NCBI RefSeq assembly: GCF_965204125.1 | Contig: NZ_OZ241968.1 | Span: forward strand, 248,001-312,000 | DNA length: 64,000 nucleotides | Reading direction: 5' to 3' | From: Poriferisodalis sp965204125 | Lineage (GTDB): Bacteria > Actinomycetota > Acidimicrobiia > Acidimicrobiales > Poriferisodalaceae | Part shown: positions 36,169 through 45,307 of the stretch, in pieces | Layout: each line of letters starts with the position of its first letter | Position numbering within the stretch: position 1 is the first letter of the stretch | Position numbers and translations under genes: made by a program | The notes under the pieces: model-generated | The model's database searches: none | Seen by the model: the letters and a program-made list of their open reading frames with translations, nothing else | What the model was told of the DNA's origin: nothing

Positions 36169-39100
36169 CTACCGATCGGTGCGGTACAGGTAGCGGATGT
36201 CCCAGTAGCCGTACAGCGTCGGCGTGGTGTTGCCGAACACGTTGCGCACGGCGCCCAGCCGTTCGCCGAGCGTCGTGTAGATCAACGGCACGTTCGCTGC
36301 GATGATGGCCTGCGCCTCGCGATAGAGCCGGACTCGCTTGTCGTGATCGAGTTCCCGGCTGGCCTCGATATAGAGCCGGTCGATCTCGGCTTCCCAGTCG
36401 GTCGCGGGTTCGTCTTGGAACGGACGCCACAGGTGCAGCGACTGGGAGCTGTGCCACAAGCCGATGCCGCTGTAGGGATCGGGGCCCCCGGTGAAGCCGA
36501 TGACCATGGCTTCCCAGTCGTAGGTGGCGGTGAGCTGCGACACCAGGTCTCTGAATTCGATCGCCTCGTAGGTGACGTCGAGACCCGCTTCGGCCATCCC
36601 GTCCCGGATGATCTCCGTGGCTGCCTGGCGCACGGCGTTGCCCGTGTTGGTCACCAGTGTGAACGAGATCGGGTTGCCCAAGTCGTCCTCGCGGATGCCG
36701 TCGCCGTCGGTGTCGATCCACCCCAGGTCATCCAGGAGATCGTTCGCCCTGTCGATGTCGTACGGGTAGCGACGCACATCGGGGTTGTGGAAATCGCCGG
36801 CGGCTGGGCTCACTGATGACCACTGCTCGTAGCCCAGCCCGTGCTGGATGCCGTCGATCATGGCCGCCTTGTCGAGCGTGTGGGCCACCGCCTGACGGAA
36901 GTTGACGTTGCCGAACCAGTGCAGCTTGGCCGGGTCGACGAACGGTTCACCTGCGTCGTTCGAGCCCGGATTCTGGTTAAAGGTCAGGAACGTGGTGCCG
37001 AAGCCGGGGCCCCGGCGGTGCAGGGCGAAGTTCTCGTTTTCCTGCAGCGGTTCCAGCAGCGCATACTCCTCGCCCAGCACGCCGTGGAAGTCCGCGGTGC
37101 CGTCACGGAACAGCGCCAGCTCGGACTCCAGATCCGGCACTACCATATGCACCACCTGGTCCAAGTACGGGAGCTGCTGGCCGTTGGCATCGGTCTTCCA
37201 GTAGTGCGGATTGCGCTTGAAGACGACGCGCTCCTCGGGCGTGTACTCGCCGATGGTGAACGGGCCGGTGCCGACGATCTCGGTTGGGTCGGTGTCGATG
37301 TTCCAGAACTCGGTGAACGTGCCCGCCTCGATGGGCCCCTCGAAGATGTGCTTGGGGTAGATGGACGTGCCCATCGAACGCAGGAACGGTGCGAACGGCT
37401 GCGGCAGCACAAACTCGACCGTGTGATCGTCGAGCGCCGCCACCGTCATCTTCGACGCTTCCCACTCTCCGTCATCGTTGAGATAGCGGAATTCGAAGGT
37501 GCCACGGCTCGACGCGTTGAAGTCGTCGTTGTAGATGACTTGGTTGAACGTGAAGTCCACGTCGTGTGCTGTGAAGGGCGTGCCGTCGTTCCACCTCACA
37601 TCGTCACGCAAGTGGAACACCCAGCGCAGCCCGTCGTCAGAGCTCTCCCACGACTCGGCGAGCTCCGGTTCGATCGTGTCGTCCAGCCACGATGTCTCGG
37701 TGAGGCCTTCGAACAGGTAGCCCAAGACATTCGACGAGCCGGCGTCGTTGGACAGCGCCAGGTTGAAGGTCAGCGGCTCGGAGATCGTCGCCAGCGTGAG
37801 CGCGCCGCCATGGGTGCCGATCTCGTAGGAGAAGTCGGCGGCATTGCGGCGCAGCTCGTCCACAATCCCCTGGGTCGCCAGGTCTTGTTCGGACGGGCAG
37901 AAGGACAGCCCGAGGCTGTCGAGATCGTCGGCCAAGAACTCGGCGTAGCGCCAGTCGGCGGGGATGCAGCCGCTGAGCGTGTTGGTACCGCCGAGCATGA
38001 TCTGTTCGAGATCGGCCAGCGCCGCGAGACCTGCAGGGATGGGGCCGCTGAGCTGGTTGCCCTGGAGCCACAGTCGCCTGAGGCTGCTGAGATTGCCGAA
38101 CTCGTCGGGGATAGCCCCGGTGAGCTGGTTGCCGTCGAGGTAGAGCCGTCGCAGCTTGGTGAGGTTGCCGAGTTCGACCGGGATGGGGCCGGTCAATTCG
38201 TTGCCCCGCAGCCACACTTCGGTCAGCTCGACGAGGTTGCCGATCTCGGCCGGGATCTCGCCGGACAGCTGGTTGTCGTCGAGATCGAGCCGGGCGAGGT
38301 GAACCAGGTTGCCGAGTTCGGCGGGGATGGGGCCGGTCAGCTCGTTGTGCCACAGGTTGAGCCGCGTGAGCGAGCTGAGGTTGCCGAGTTCGGCCGGGAT
38401 CTCACCGCTCAGCGCGTTATAGCGGAGGAAGAGGATCCGCAGATTCGCCAAGTCGCCGAACTCGGTGGGAATGGGGCCGTCGAGCTCGTTGAAGCTGAGC
38501 GAGATGCGCTCGAGATTGTCCATGCCGCCGAGTTCGGGCGGGATGTGGCCGGTCAGCGCGTTCCGGCTCAGGTCGAGGTTGCGCAGCTCGTCTAGGCCGC
38601 TGAGCTCAGCGGGGATCTCTCCCGACAACTGGTTGTCGTGCACGACGAGTTGCTGGAGCTGCGCCAGCCGAGCCAAGCCCCCCGGCAATGTGCCGGTGAG
38701 CGAGTTCCGGCTGAGATCAAGGCTCCTGAGCTGGCCGAGCCTGCCGATGCTGCTGGGGATGGAACCGCTCAGTTCGTTGTTCGCCATGCGCAGGCTGCGC
38801 AGCTTGGCGAGGTGACCGACGGTTACCGGGATCTGGCCGGAGAACAGGTTGTTGCTCAGGTCGAGTTCGGTGAGCTCGGTGAGGTTGGCAACCGCCGTCT
38901 TCAGCGGGCCGGACAGCTCGTTGTCATTCAGCCGGAGCTCGCGAAGCTCGGTCAGGTCCCACAGCGCATAGGGGACCTGACCGTAGAGGACGTTGTCGCT
39001 GAGGTCGAGGTGCTTCAGCTTCGTGAGCGCGCCCAGGGCACTCGGGATCCGGCCAGTCAGCAGGTTGCGGTCGAGACGCAGTTCGGCGAGGCTCGCTGCG

Positions 39101-40341
39101 TCCGCGAGCTCAGCGGGAATGGTGCCCGAGAGCTGGTTGTCGCCCAGGTTCAACGCTTGGAGCTTGCCGAGTTCGCCGATTTGGCTCGGAATGTCGCCCG
39201 TGAGCCGGTTGCGCTCCAGCCGGAGTTCCTTGAGCCTGGCGAGCTGGCCCACTTCTGACGGAATCTGACCCGTCAGCTGGTTGCTTTCAAGCCGCAGGTA
39301 GCGCAGTTCGCCCAGGTCGCCCAACTCGGGCGGCAGCGCTCCGCCGAGGCTGTTGTGCTCGAGGCGCAGATGCCTGAGTTCGGCGAGCTGGCCGATCTCG
39401 GCGGGAAGCTCCCCGGACAGCCGGTTCTCGCTGATGACCAGATACTCGAGTTCGCCGAGGCCGCCCAGTTCTGCGGGGATCGGCCCGGTGAGCTGGTTGG
39501 CGCGCAGGTCGAGCGTGATGAGTTCGCCGAGATTGCCCACTTCGGCGGGAATCTCACCCGAGAGCGTGTTGTTGCTGGCATCGAGCCAGGTCAAGCTGGC
39601 AAGGTCGCCAATCTCCGCGGGAAGCTCGCCGGACAGGCTGTTGCGGCTGACATCAAGCCACGCCAAGTTGCCGAGCTGGCCGATCTCGGCGGGAAGCTCG
39701 CCCCAGAACAGGTTGTCGCTGATCACCAGGTGCGAGAGCTGGGTCATCTCGCCCAGTTCGGACGGCAGCGGGCCCGACATGCGATTGCCCCGCATGTCGA
39801 GGACTCGCAGGTTGTCGAGCTGCCACAGTTCGACGGGATTCCGGCCCCACAGGGCGTTGTGCTTGACGTCGAGCAGCGTCAGGTTGGTGAGTTCGCCGAT
39901 CTCGGCAGGGATCTGGCGGTAGAGCCGGTTGTTCTGCAGGTCGAGCTCTCGGAGATCGGTGAGCTCGCCGATGGCTCGGGGAATCTCGCCGTGAATGCCG
40001 TTGTCTCCTAGGTCGAGGCGTTGCAGGCGCGTGAGCTGGCCGATCGCCTCCGGCAGTTCCCCCGATAGCCCGTTGGACTGCAGTTCGAGCCGCACCACCC
40101 GCCCGTCGCCGTCGGTGGTGACGCCGTGCCACTGGCCGAGCGGCGCGCCCGAGCCCCAGAGGTCGTTGCGGCTCCAGTTGTCCCCGCCGGTCGCAGCAAA
40201 CAGCTCCTCAAGCGCTTGGCGCTCTGACCGCTCGTCGTTGTGCTCGCTAGCGGCAGCTGGGACCGCCAGCTGCAATGCCAGCACAGCGACGAGCGAGATG
40301 GCTGCGGCCTTGGCCGCCGTGCCGCGACGGGCTCGGATCAT
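36169..40341 (-). CDS. Exported leucine-rich-repeat / ABC solute-binding protein (family 5) fusion
   Basis: A single 1390-residue ORF. A signal peptide (residues 1 to about 32, ending AAASE) and an LRR N-cap (LEELFAATGGDNW..LWG..WHGVT) come first. About 30 leucine-rich repeats follow; those at residues 104-775 are exactly 24 residues each, of the plant-type LxxNxLxGxIPxEIG form. A C-cap region (776-820) holds Cys792 and Cys815, the only cysteines I can find. Residues about 845-1390 form a full-length oligopeptide/nickel-type solute-binding domain (LAESWESSDDGLRWVFHLRDDVRWNDGTPF in the usual order, VGTGPF, PLIYT). There is no lipobox, anchor or adjacent permease. It may be secreted and bind a polymer through LRRs while sensing or delivering peptides. 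Confidence 0.92.
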   Translation of the reverse strand: MIRARRGTAAKAAAISLVAVLALQLAVPAAASEHNDERSERQALEELFAATGGDNWSRNDLWGSGAPLGQWHGVTTDGDGRVVRLELQSNGLSGELPEAIGQLTRLQRLDLGDNGIHGEIPRAIGELTDLRELDLQNNRLYRQIPAEIGELTNLTLLDVKHNALWGRNPVELWQLDNLRVLDMRGNRMSGPLPSELGEMTQLSHLVISDNLFWGELPAEIGQLGNLAWLDVSRNSLSGELPAEIGDLASLTWLDASNNTLSGEIPAEVGNLGELITLDLRANQLTGPIPAELGGLGELEYLVISENRLSGELPAEIGQLAELRHLRLEHNSLGGALPPELGDLGELRYLRLESNQLTGQIPSEVGQLARLKELRLERNRLTGDIPSQIGELGKLQALNLGDNQLSGTIPAELADAASLAELRLDRNLLTGRIPSALGALTKLKHLDLSDNVLYGQVPYALWDLTELRELRLNDNELSGPLKTAVANLTELTELDLSNNLFSGQIPVTVGHLAKLRSLRMANNELSGSIPSSIGRLGQLRSLDLSRNSLTGTLPGGLARLAQLQQLVVHDNQLSGEIPAELSGLDELRNLDLSRNALTGHIPPELGGMDNLERISLSFNELDGPIPTEFGDLANLRILFLRYNALSGEIPAELGNLSSLTRLNLWHNELTGPIPAELGNLVHLARLDLDDNQLSGEIPAEIGNLVELTEVWLRGNELTGPIPVELGNLTKLRRLYLDGNQLTGAIPDEFGNLSSLRRLWLQGNQLSGPIPAGLAALADLEQIMLGGTNTLSGCIPADWRYAEFLADDLDSLGLSFCPSEQDLATQGIVDELRRNAADFSYEIGTHGGALTLATISEPLTFNLALSNDAGSSNVLGYLFEGLTETSWLDDTIEPELAESWESSDDGLRWVFHLRDDVRWNDGTPFTAHDVDFTFNQVIYNDDFNASSRGTFEFRYLNDDGEWEASKMTVAALDDHTVEFVLPQPFAPFLRSMGTSIYPKHIFEGPIEAGTFTEFWNIDTDPTEIVGTGPFTIGEYTPEERVVFKRNPHYWKTDANGQQLPYLDQVVHMVVPDLESELALFRDGTADFHGVLGEEYALLEPLQENENFALHRRGPGFGTTFLTFNQNPGSNDAGEPFVDPAKLHWFGNVNFRQAVAHTLDKAAMIDGIQHGLGYEQWSSVSPAAGDFHNPDVRRYPYDIDRANDLLDDLGWIDTDGDGIREDDLGNPISFTLVTNTGNAVRQAATEIIRDGMAEAGLDVTYEAIEFRDLVSQLTATYDWEAMVIGFTGGPDPYSGIGLWHSSQSLHLWRPFQDEPATDWEAEIDRLYIEASRELDHDKRVRLYREAQAIIAANVPLIYTTLGERLGAVRNVFGNTTPTLYGYWDIRYLYRTDR
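38017..40032 (-). repeat. Array of 28 in-phase 72-bp leucine-rich repeat units
   Basis: The 2016 bases encode 28 consecutive 24-residue LRRs with no insertion or deletion. The consensus is xxLxxLxLxxNxLSGxIPAELGxL. Units at 8, 9 and 24-28 look most alike at the protein level. A further N-terminal repeat and a C-cap repeat flank the array. Confidence 0.93.
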
Positions 40342-40486
40342 GGGTGTGTCCTCGCGTCAGGAAAATGTGGGCGGGCCGACGGTCGGGCAGAGTACAACTC
40401 GGCCTCGCCGACCCAGCGGAGCCTCCGTGCCCCCGGGACGATCGGTGTCATGAACCGTCTCGCCCTTGCGCCGTAGGGTCTCGGCG

Positions 40487-41599
40487 ATGGATTACCGCTG
40501 GCCCCAGGAACTGACCGATCTGGCCGACGAAGCAGCCCGGTGGGTGCGCGAGGCGACCGCCGACCTGTTCACCATCGACGACAGCTGGCTGGTGGGTTAC
40601 TCGGAGGAGTTCACGCTGCGGCTGGGCGAGCGCGGCTGGATCGGGATGTGCTGGCCCGCCGAGGCCGGCGGCGACGGGCGGCCCGAAGTCGAGCGGTTCG
40701 TGGTGACCGAGCAGCTGCTGCTCGCGGGCGCTCCGATGGCCAGCTCGTTCTTCCCGGATCGCCAGATCGGCCCGGTACTGCTCACCTACGGCACGCCCGA
40801 ACAGCAGGCCCGGTTCCTGCCCGAGATGCGCGCCGGGCGATCCCGCTGGTGCATCGGCATGTCGGAGCCCGATGCGGGCTCGGACGTGGCCGCGATCGGC
40901 ACGACGGCGGTGCGAGACGGCGACCGCTTCATCGTGAACGGCCAGAAGATCTGGACGAGCGGCGCCGCTACTGCGAACTGGTGCTACCTGATCTGCCGGA
41001 CCGATCCCGACGCCCCGCCGCACAAGGGCATGAGCGAGCTGGTCGTGTCGATGGACACCCCGGGCATCGAGGTGCGGCCGATCCGTGACGCGTCGGGCGA
41101 CGCCCACTTCAACGAGGTGTACTTCGACGAGGTGGCCGTGCCGGTCGAGCACCTGGTGGGCGAGCTCAATAACAGCTTCTCCCAGACCATGCGCCAGCTG
41201 GAGCACGAGCGGGGCGGCATCGACCGGCTGGCGTCGAACCAGCGCCTGTACCTCGACATGAAGGACCGGGCCGACACCTCGAACCCGCTCATTCGCCAGC
41301 GAATGGCCCGTATCGAGACCGGCTACCGGATCGGCCGCGACATGGTGCTGCGCAACGTGCTGCGCCAGACGCCCTTCCCCCAGTACTCGGCGGTGACCAA
41401 GACGTGGTGCACCGAGTTCGAGCAGGAGGTCTCCCGCTTCGTGGGCGACGTGGCCGGCGCCGAGACGATGCTTGCCAACCGGGTGTCACGCAACGTGGTG
41501 TATGCGCCCGCCTACACGATCATGGGCGGCACCACGCAGATCCTGCGCAACATCATCGGCGAGCGGATCCTCAGGCTGCCCCGAGAACCCCGCGGCTAG
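40487..41599 (+). CDS. Acyl-CoA dehydrogenase
   Basis: A 370-residue flavoenzyme; ATG 40487 is preferred over an upstream in-frame TTG. The FAD/substrate motif CIGMSEPDAGSDVAAI and strand GQKIWTSGAATANWC are standard, and the C-terminal helical domain ends with YTIMGGTTQILRNIIGERILRLPR. These enzymes oxidise acyl-CoA at C2-C3 in beta-oxidation or steroid side-chain breakdown. It is divergent from the LRR fusion gene. Confidence 0.93.
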   Translation: MDYRWPQELTDLADEAARWVREATADLFTIDDSWLVGYSEEFTLRLGERGWIGMCWPAEAGGDGRPEVERFVVTEQLLLAGAPMASSFFPDRQIGPVLLTYGTPEQQARFLPEMRAGRSRWCIGMSEPDAGSDVAAIGTTAVRDGDRFIVNGQKIWTSGAATANWCYLICRTDPDAPPHKGMSELVVSMDTPGIEVRPIRDASGDAHFNEVYFDEVAVPVEHLVGELNNSFSQTMRQLEHERGGIDRLASNQRLYLDMKDRADTSNPLIRQRMARIETGYRIGRDMVLRNVLRQTPFPQYSAVTKTWCTEFEQEVSRFVGDVAGAETMLANRVSRNVVYAPAYTIMGGTTQILRNIIGERILRLPREPRG

Positions 41600-41629
41600 G
41601 GGCCGAGATTCACCGGGCCCGCGCTGCGG

Positions 41630-42505
41630 TCAGGGGGCGAAGATCCAGCTGTTGGGCTGGTCGGTTGTCTGGATGTGGCCTGCGGTGCGGCCGGCGAAGT
41701 GCGTGCCGATCACCAGCCGGCCGTCAGACCAGCGTGGGAACGCTTCGAGTCGCGTGGCCGTGGAGGCTCCGTCAGCGGTGTAATCGGCGCTGGAGGCCAT
41801 GTCGGGGCGGGCGAACTGCAGGGGGTGGTGGATCATGTCGCCGGTAATGACGGCTCGCTCGCCCGCCGATTCGATGATCACGCTGACGTGGCCGGGGGTG
41901 TGGCCGGGCGTGGACTCGAACCAGACCTCGTCGTTGATGCGATGGTCGGGGCTGACGAGGTCGGCGAGCCCGGCGTCCATGATGGGCTGCACCGAATCCT
42001 CGAAGACCGGCCCGTAGTCCTGCGGCTCGGCGCGCCAGTAGTCGTACTCGGCTTGCACGAACAGGTAGCGGGCGTTGGGGAACGTGGGCACCCAGGCGCC
42101 GTCGACGAGGCGGGTGTTCCAGCCCACATGGTCGACGTGCAGGTGGGTGCACACCACGAAGTCGATCGTCTCGGGCGCGAATCCCGCCGCTTCGAGGTCT
42201 GCCATGAACGGGGTGGAGAGCTGCTCGAACGGGGGCGCGCCCGGGCGTGACTTGTCGTTGCCGACGCAGGTGTCCACGATGATGCGCGATCCCGCCGACT
42301 CGATGACCACCGAATGCATGGACAGGCGCATACGGCCGTCGTCGGTGACGAAGTCGGGCCGCAGCCAGTCGTAGTCGTCGATGACGTCTTCGGCGCCCGG
42401 CAGCAGGATGCCGAAGGGCCAGTGCACTTCGAGCTCTGCGATGCGCGTGAGCTGGGCATCGCCCACGGTCCACGCGATGGGTGTGGACTTGTCGACGGTC
42501 GGCAT
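41630..42505 (-). CDS. MBL-fold metallo-hydrolase
   Basis: A 291-residue metallo-beta-lactamase-fold protein. The metal motif THLHVDHVGWN (HxHxDH), the later STPGHTPGHVSV histidine, GDMIHHPLQF aspartate and final IGTHFAGR histidine complete a dinuclear site. The arrangement resembles AHL-lactonase-like or general esterase MBL proteins. No signal peptide. It is convergent with the acyl-CoA dehydrogenase gene and divergent from the PGPGW gene; substrate not predictable. Confidence 0.88.
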   Translation of the reverse strand: MPTVDKSTPIAWTVGDAQLTRIAELEVHWPFGILLPGAEDVIDDYDWLRPDFVTDDGRMRLSMHSVVIESAGSRIIVDTCVGNDKSRPGAPPFEQLSTPFMADLEAAGFAPETIDFVVCTHLHVDHVGWNTRLVDGAWVPTFPNARYLFVQAEYDYWRAEPQDYGPVFEDSVQPIMDAGLADLVSPDHRINDEVWFESTPGHTPGHVSVIIESAGERAVITGDMIHHPLQFARPDMASSADYTADGASTATRLEAFPRWSDGRLVIGTHFAGRTAGHIQTTDQPNSWIFAP

Positions 42506-42622
42506 CGTCGGCTCTCCTCATTTCGGTTTCACAAGCGCGGCGCTGATCGCGGAGGCGACGTTGCGCAGCGCCTGCGACGCGCCACACTATTGCCGCCTTG
42601 CCGACCGCTGCCGTGCTGAACC

Positions 42623-43066
42623 ATGAACGAACCCGATCGACACACGCCTGATCCCAGCGATCCGACCCGCAGCGAGCGCTTCCGCGAAGCCGCCATCGCG
42701 GCCGAGCTGGAGACAGGCGAGCGCGAGCCGACCCGTCAGAAGGCGTGGCGCAGCTCGATGCTCCGGATGGTGCGGATGGGCTTCGGGTTCAGCGTGGTGG
42801 TGCTCGGCGTGATCATGATGCCGCTGCCCGGGCCGGGGATGCTGGTGGTGGCCGTGGGCTTGGCGATCCTGGCCCGGGACGCAGCATGGGCCGACCGGTT
42901 GCTGGGCAAGGTGCGGGAACGCCTGCCCTCCGATGCCGATGGCAAGCTGCCACGCTCGACCATCGCCACCATGGTGCTGCTCGCCGCGGCGGGCATTGCC
43001 GCCTCGATCTGGTTCACGGTCGGCGACATCAACCCGCTCGACGTGATCCTGTTCTGGCGGAACTGA
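42623..43066 (+). CDS. PGPGW (TIGR02611-like) small membrane protein
   Basis: A 147-residue protein with a polar N-terminus, then two or three membrane segments. The motif MPLPGPGMLVVAVGLAILA followed by DAAWADRLLGKVRERL is the family signature, and a last helix is near residues 115-130. Function unknown; common in actinobacteria. It ends inside a hairpin shared with the convergent fumarase gene. Confidence 0.78.
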   Translation: MNEPDRHTPDPSDPTRSERFREAAIAAELETGEREPTRQKAWRSSMLRMVRMGFGFSVVVLGVIMMPLPGPGMLVVAVGLAILARDAAWADRLLGKVRERLPSDADGKLPRSTIATMVLLAAAGIAASIWFTVGDINPLDVILFWRN

Positions 43067-43083
43067 GGGCAAGGCCCTCAGTT
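43061..43083. terminator. Bidirectional hairpin between PGPGW and fumarase genes
   Basis: A perfect 10-bp stem (43061-43070 with 43074-43083) with loop AAG includes the stop codon of the PGPGW gene and ends 2 bases from the fumarase stop. A second GC-rich hairpin (43093-43104 with 43108-43121, two bulged Ts) lies in the last fumarase codons. No strong U-tract exists on either strand. Confidence 0.6.
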
Positions 43084-43085
43084 CC

Positions 43086-44768
43086 TTATGTCGCGAGCGG
43101 GGGCGAAGCCCCTTCGCTCGCAGAAATCAGCACGGGCGTTGAGACTTCGCTGAAGAAGTCGTTGCCCTTGTCGTCCACCACGATGAAGGCCGGAAAGTCC
43201 TCCACCTCGATCTGCCAGACCGCCTCCATGCCCAGCTCGGGATACTCAAGCACCTCGACCTTGCGGATCGAGTCCTTGGCCAGCCGCGCCGCCGGGCCGC
43301 CGATGGAGCCCAGGTAGAAGCCGCCGTAGCGAGCGCACGCCTCGATGACCTGGCGAGACCTGTTGCCCTTGGCCAGCATGACAAGGCTGCCCCCGGCCGC
43401 CTGGAACTGCTCCACGTAGGAATCCATGCGCCCCGCAGTCGTGGGGCCGAACGAGCCCGAGGCGTAGCCCTCGGGTGTCTTGGCAGGGCCGGCGTAATAC
43501 ACCGGCCGCTCGCGGAGGTAGTCGGGCAGCCCCTCGCCGGCGTCGAGGCGTTCCTTCAGCTTGGCGTGAGCGATGTCGCGGGCCACCACCAGCGTGCCGG
43601 TGAGCGACAAGCGGGTCTTGACGGGGTGCTGGGTGAGCTGGTTGCGGATGGCATCCATGGGCTGGTTCACGTCGATGGGCACCACCCCGGTGGACAACTC
43701 CTGCTCCTCGGTCTCGGGCAAGAACCGGGCGGGGTCGGTCTCGAGCTGTTCGAGAAAGATGCCGTCGGCGGTGATGCGTCCGAGTGCCTGGCGGTCGGCC
43801 GAGCACGAGACAGCGATGCCAACGGGGCAGCTCGCCCCGTGACGGGGCAGGCGCACCACCCGCACGTCGTGGCAGAAGTACTTGCCGCCGAACTGTGCGC
43901 CGATGCCGAACTCACGGGTGAGCTCCAAGATCCGGCCTTCCCATTCGAGGTCGCGGAAGCCGTGGCCAGCCTCGCTGCCGGCAGTGGGCAGCGTGTCGAG
44001 ATACTTGGCCGACGCGTACTTGGCCACCTTCACCGCGAACTCGGCCGAAGTACCGCCGATCACCACCGCCAAGTGGTACGGCGGGCAGGCGGAAGTGCCC
44101 AGCGTGCGCAGCTTCTCGTCGAGGAACCGGGTGAGGCTGTCGGGATTGAGCAGGGCCTTGGTCTCCTGGAACAGGAAGCTCTTGTTGGCCGAGCCGCCTC
44201 CTTTGGCCATGAAGACCAGCTCGTACTCGTCGCCCGGCGATGCGTAGATCTCGATCTGTGCGGGCAGGTTGTTGCCGGTGTTGCGCTCGGTGAACATGTC
44301 GAGCGGGGCCATCTGCGAGTAGCGCAGGTTCGACGTGAGAAACGTGTCGGCAACTCCCTGTGAGATGGCCTCGGCATCGTCGAAGTCGGGCTCGTCATCG
44401 GTGCCGGTGAGCACCCGCTCACCCTTGTGGCCCCAGATGATTGCCGTGCCGGTGTCCTGGCAGCTCGGCAGCACTCCCCCGGCAGCGATGTTGGCGTTCT
44501 TGAGCAGTTCCAGGGCGACGAACCGGTCGTTGGCCGAGGCTTCGGGATCGTCCAGGATCGCAGCGATCGAGGCCAGATGACCGGTGCGGAACAGGTGCGA
44601 GATGTCTCGCATGGCCTCAGCAGTGAGCAACCGCAGCGCTTCGGGCTCAACCTGCAGGAAGCGCCGGCCCGCGGCGGTGACAGTCGAGACATGGTCGGAG
44701 GTGAGGTGCCGGTAAGTCACGTCGGCAGGGCCCGTGGGAAGCAACTCCACGTGGGCGTAGGTGCTCAT
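43086..44768 (-). CDS. fumA: Class I fumarate hydratase (Fe-S)
   Basis: A 560-residue class I fumarase with both alpha and beta regions in one chain. The conserved LPSCQDTGTAIIWGHKG segment provides the first cluster cysteine. SACPPYHLAVVIGGTSAE and the C-terminal region (TTAGRMDSYVEQFQAAGG, GGPAARLAKDSI) complete the fold. It hydrates fumarate to malate and depends on an oxygen-sensitive [4Fe-4S] cluster. It stands alone, convergent with the PGPGW gene. Confidence 0.94.
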   Translation of the reverse strand: MSTYAHVELLPTGPADVTYRHLTSDHVSTVTAAGRRFLQVEPEALRLLTAEAMRDISHLFRTGHLASIAAILDDPEASANDRFVALELLKNANIAAGGVLPSCQDTGTAIIWGHKGERVLTGTDDEPDFDDAEAISQGVADTFLTSNLRYSQMAPLDMFTERNTGNNLPAQIEIYASPGDEYELVFMAKGGGSANKSFLFQETKALLNPDSLTRFLDEKLRTLGTSACPPYHLAVVIGGTSAEFAVKVAKYASAKYLDTLPTAGSEAGHGFRDLEWEGRILELTREFGIGAQFGGKYFCHDVRVVRLPRHGASCPVGIAVSCSADRQALGRITADGIFLEQLETDPARFLPETEEQELSTGVVPIDVNQPMDAIRNQLTQHPVKTRLSLTGTLVVARDIAHAKLKERLDAGEGLPDYLRERPVYYAGPAKTPEGYASGSFGPTTAGRMDSYVEQFQAAGGSLVMLAKGNRSRQVIEACARYGGFYLGSIGGPAARLAKDSIRKVEVLEYPELGMEAVWQIEVEDFPAFIVVDDKGNDFFSEVSTPVLISASEGASPPLAT

Positions 44769-44883
44769 TGCTTCATGCTACGGACGCTTGCACGCTGGCG
44801 AGCCGACCGCACCGGCACGTCGGGTTTGTGACGCTTGCGGGCGGTGTCGGCGCGTGAGCGGATCTTGCGGCGAGAATGGCGTC

Positions 44884-45273
44884 GTGGCTGGCGTCGAGTC
44901 GATCAATGCGATCACGCTGCGGACCGCCGACATGTCCGCATCGGTGCGGTTCTACGAGGCACTGGGATTCCGGCTCACCTACGGCGGGGACGATGCGCCG
45001 TTCAGCACGCTGCGCAGCGCCGACTGCTTCGTCAACCTGATCGCCGTGGACAACCCTGCGGGGGCCGAGACCGGCTGGGGCCGGGTGATCTTCCATGTGG
45101 ACGATGTGGACGCGCTCTACCAGCAAGCGCTCGACGCGGGCCTGACGCCGCAAGCAGCTCCCCGGGACGCCCCTTGGGGTGAGCGCATGTTCCCCATCTT
45201 CGACCCCGCAGGACACGACCTGAGCTTCGCCAAGCGCATCCGCGCATACGAGGTCGACCACCCCGAGCTGTGA
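44884..45273 (+). CDS. VOC family (glyoxalase-like) protein
   Basis: A 129-residue single-module VOC protein. I chose GTG 44884, which starts directly before the first strand (SINAITLRTADMSASVRFYEALGF); an upstream ATG would add a non-coding-looking tail. The end PIFDPAGHDLSFAKRI is the usual second metal-ligand strand. Such small proteins dimerise; substrate unknown. It lies 34 bases before rarA. Confidence 0.78.
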   Translation: MAGVESINAITLRTADMSASVRFYEALGFRLTYGGDDAPFSTLRSADCFVNLIAVDNPAGAETGWGRVIFHVDDVDALYQQALDAGLTPQAAPRDAPWGERMFPIFDPAGHDLSFAKRIRAYEVDHPEL

Positions 45274-45307
45274 TCCCGCCGACACGACGAGCGCGTACCG
45301 TCGGGGC

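Noticed and set aside
36841..38595. Long plus-strand ORF (584 residues) opposite the LRR gene
   Set aside because: It is the antisense of the repeat array. Its own repeats mirror LRR units, and it has no start signal or family match.
38017..40032. CRISPR-like regular repeat spacing
   Set aside because: The 72-bp periodicity is protein LRR coding, with diverged DNA and no spacers.
36169..40341. Two separate genes joined by error
   Set aside because: No stop, start or ribosome site is visible at the LRR/binding-domain junction, and the frame is continuous. Only read data could still show an assembly problem.
40466..40486. TTG upstream start of the acyl-CoA dehydrogenase
   Set aside because: The in-frame ATG seven codons on gives the normal N-terminus.
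43093..43121. Second hairpin as an independent terminator
   Set aside because: It lies inside the last codons of the fumarase gene, so I treat it as a GC-rich coding feature next to the better-placed hairpin.
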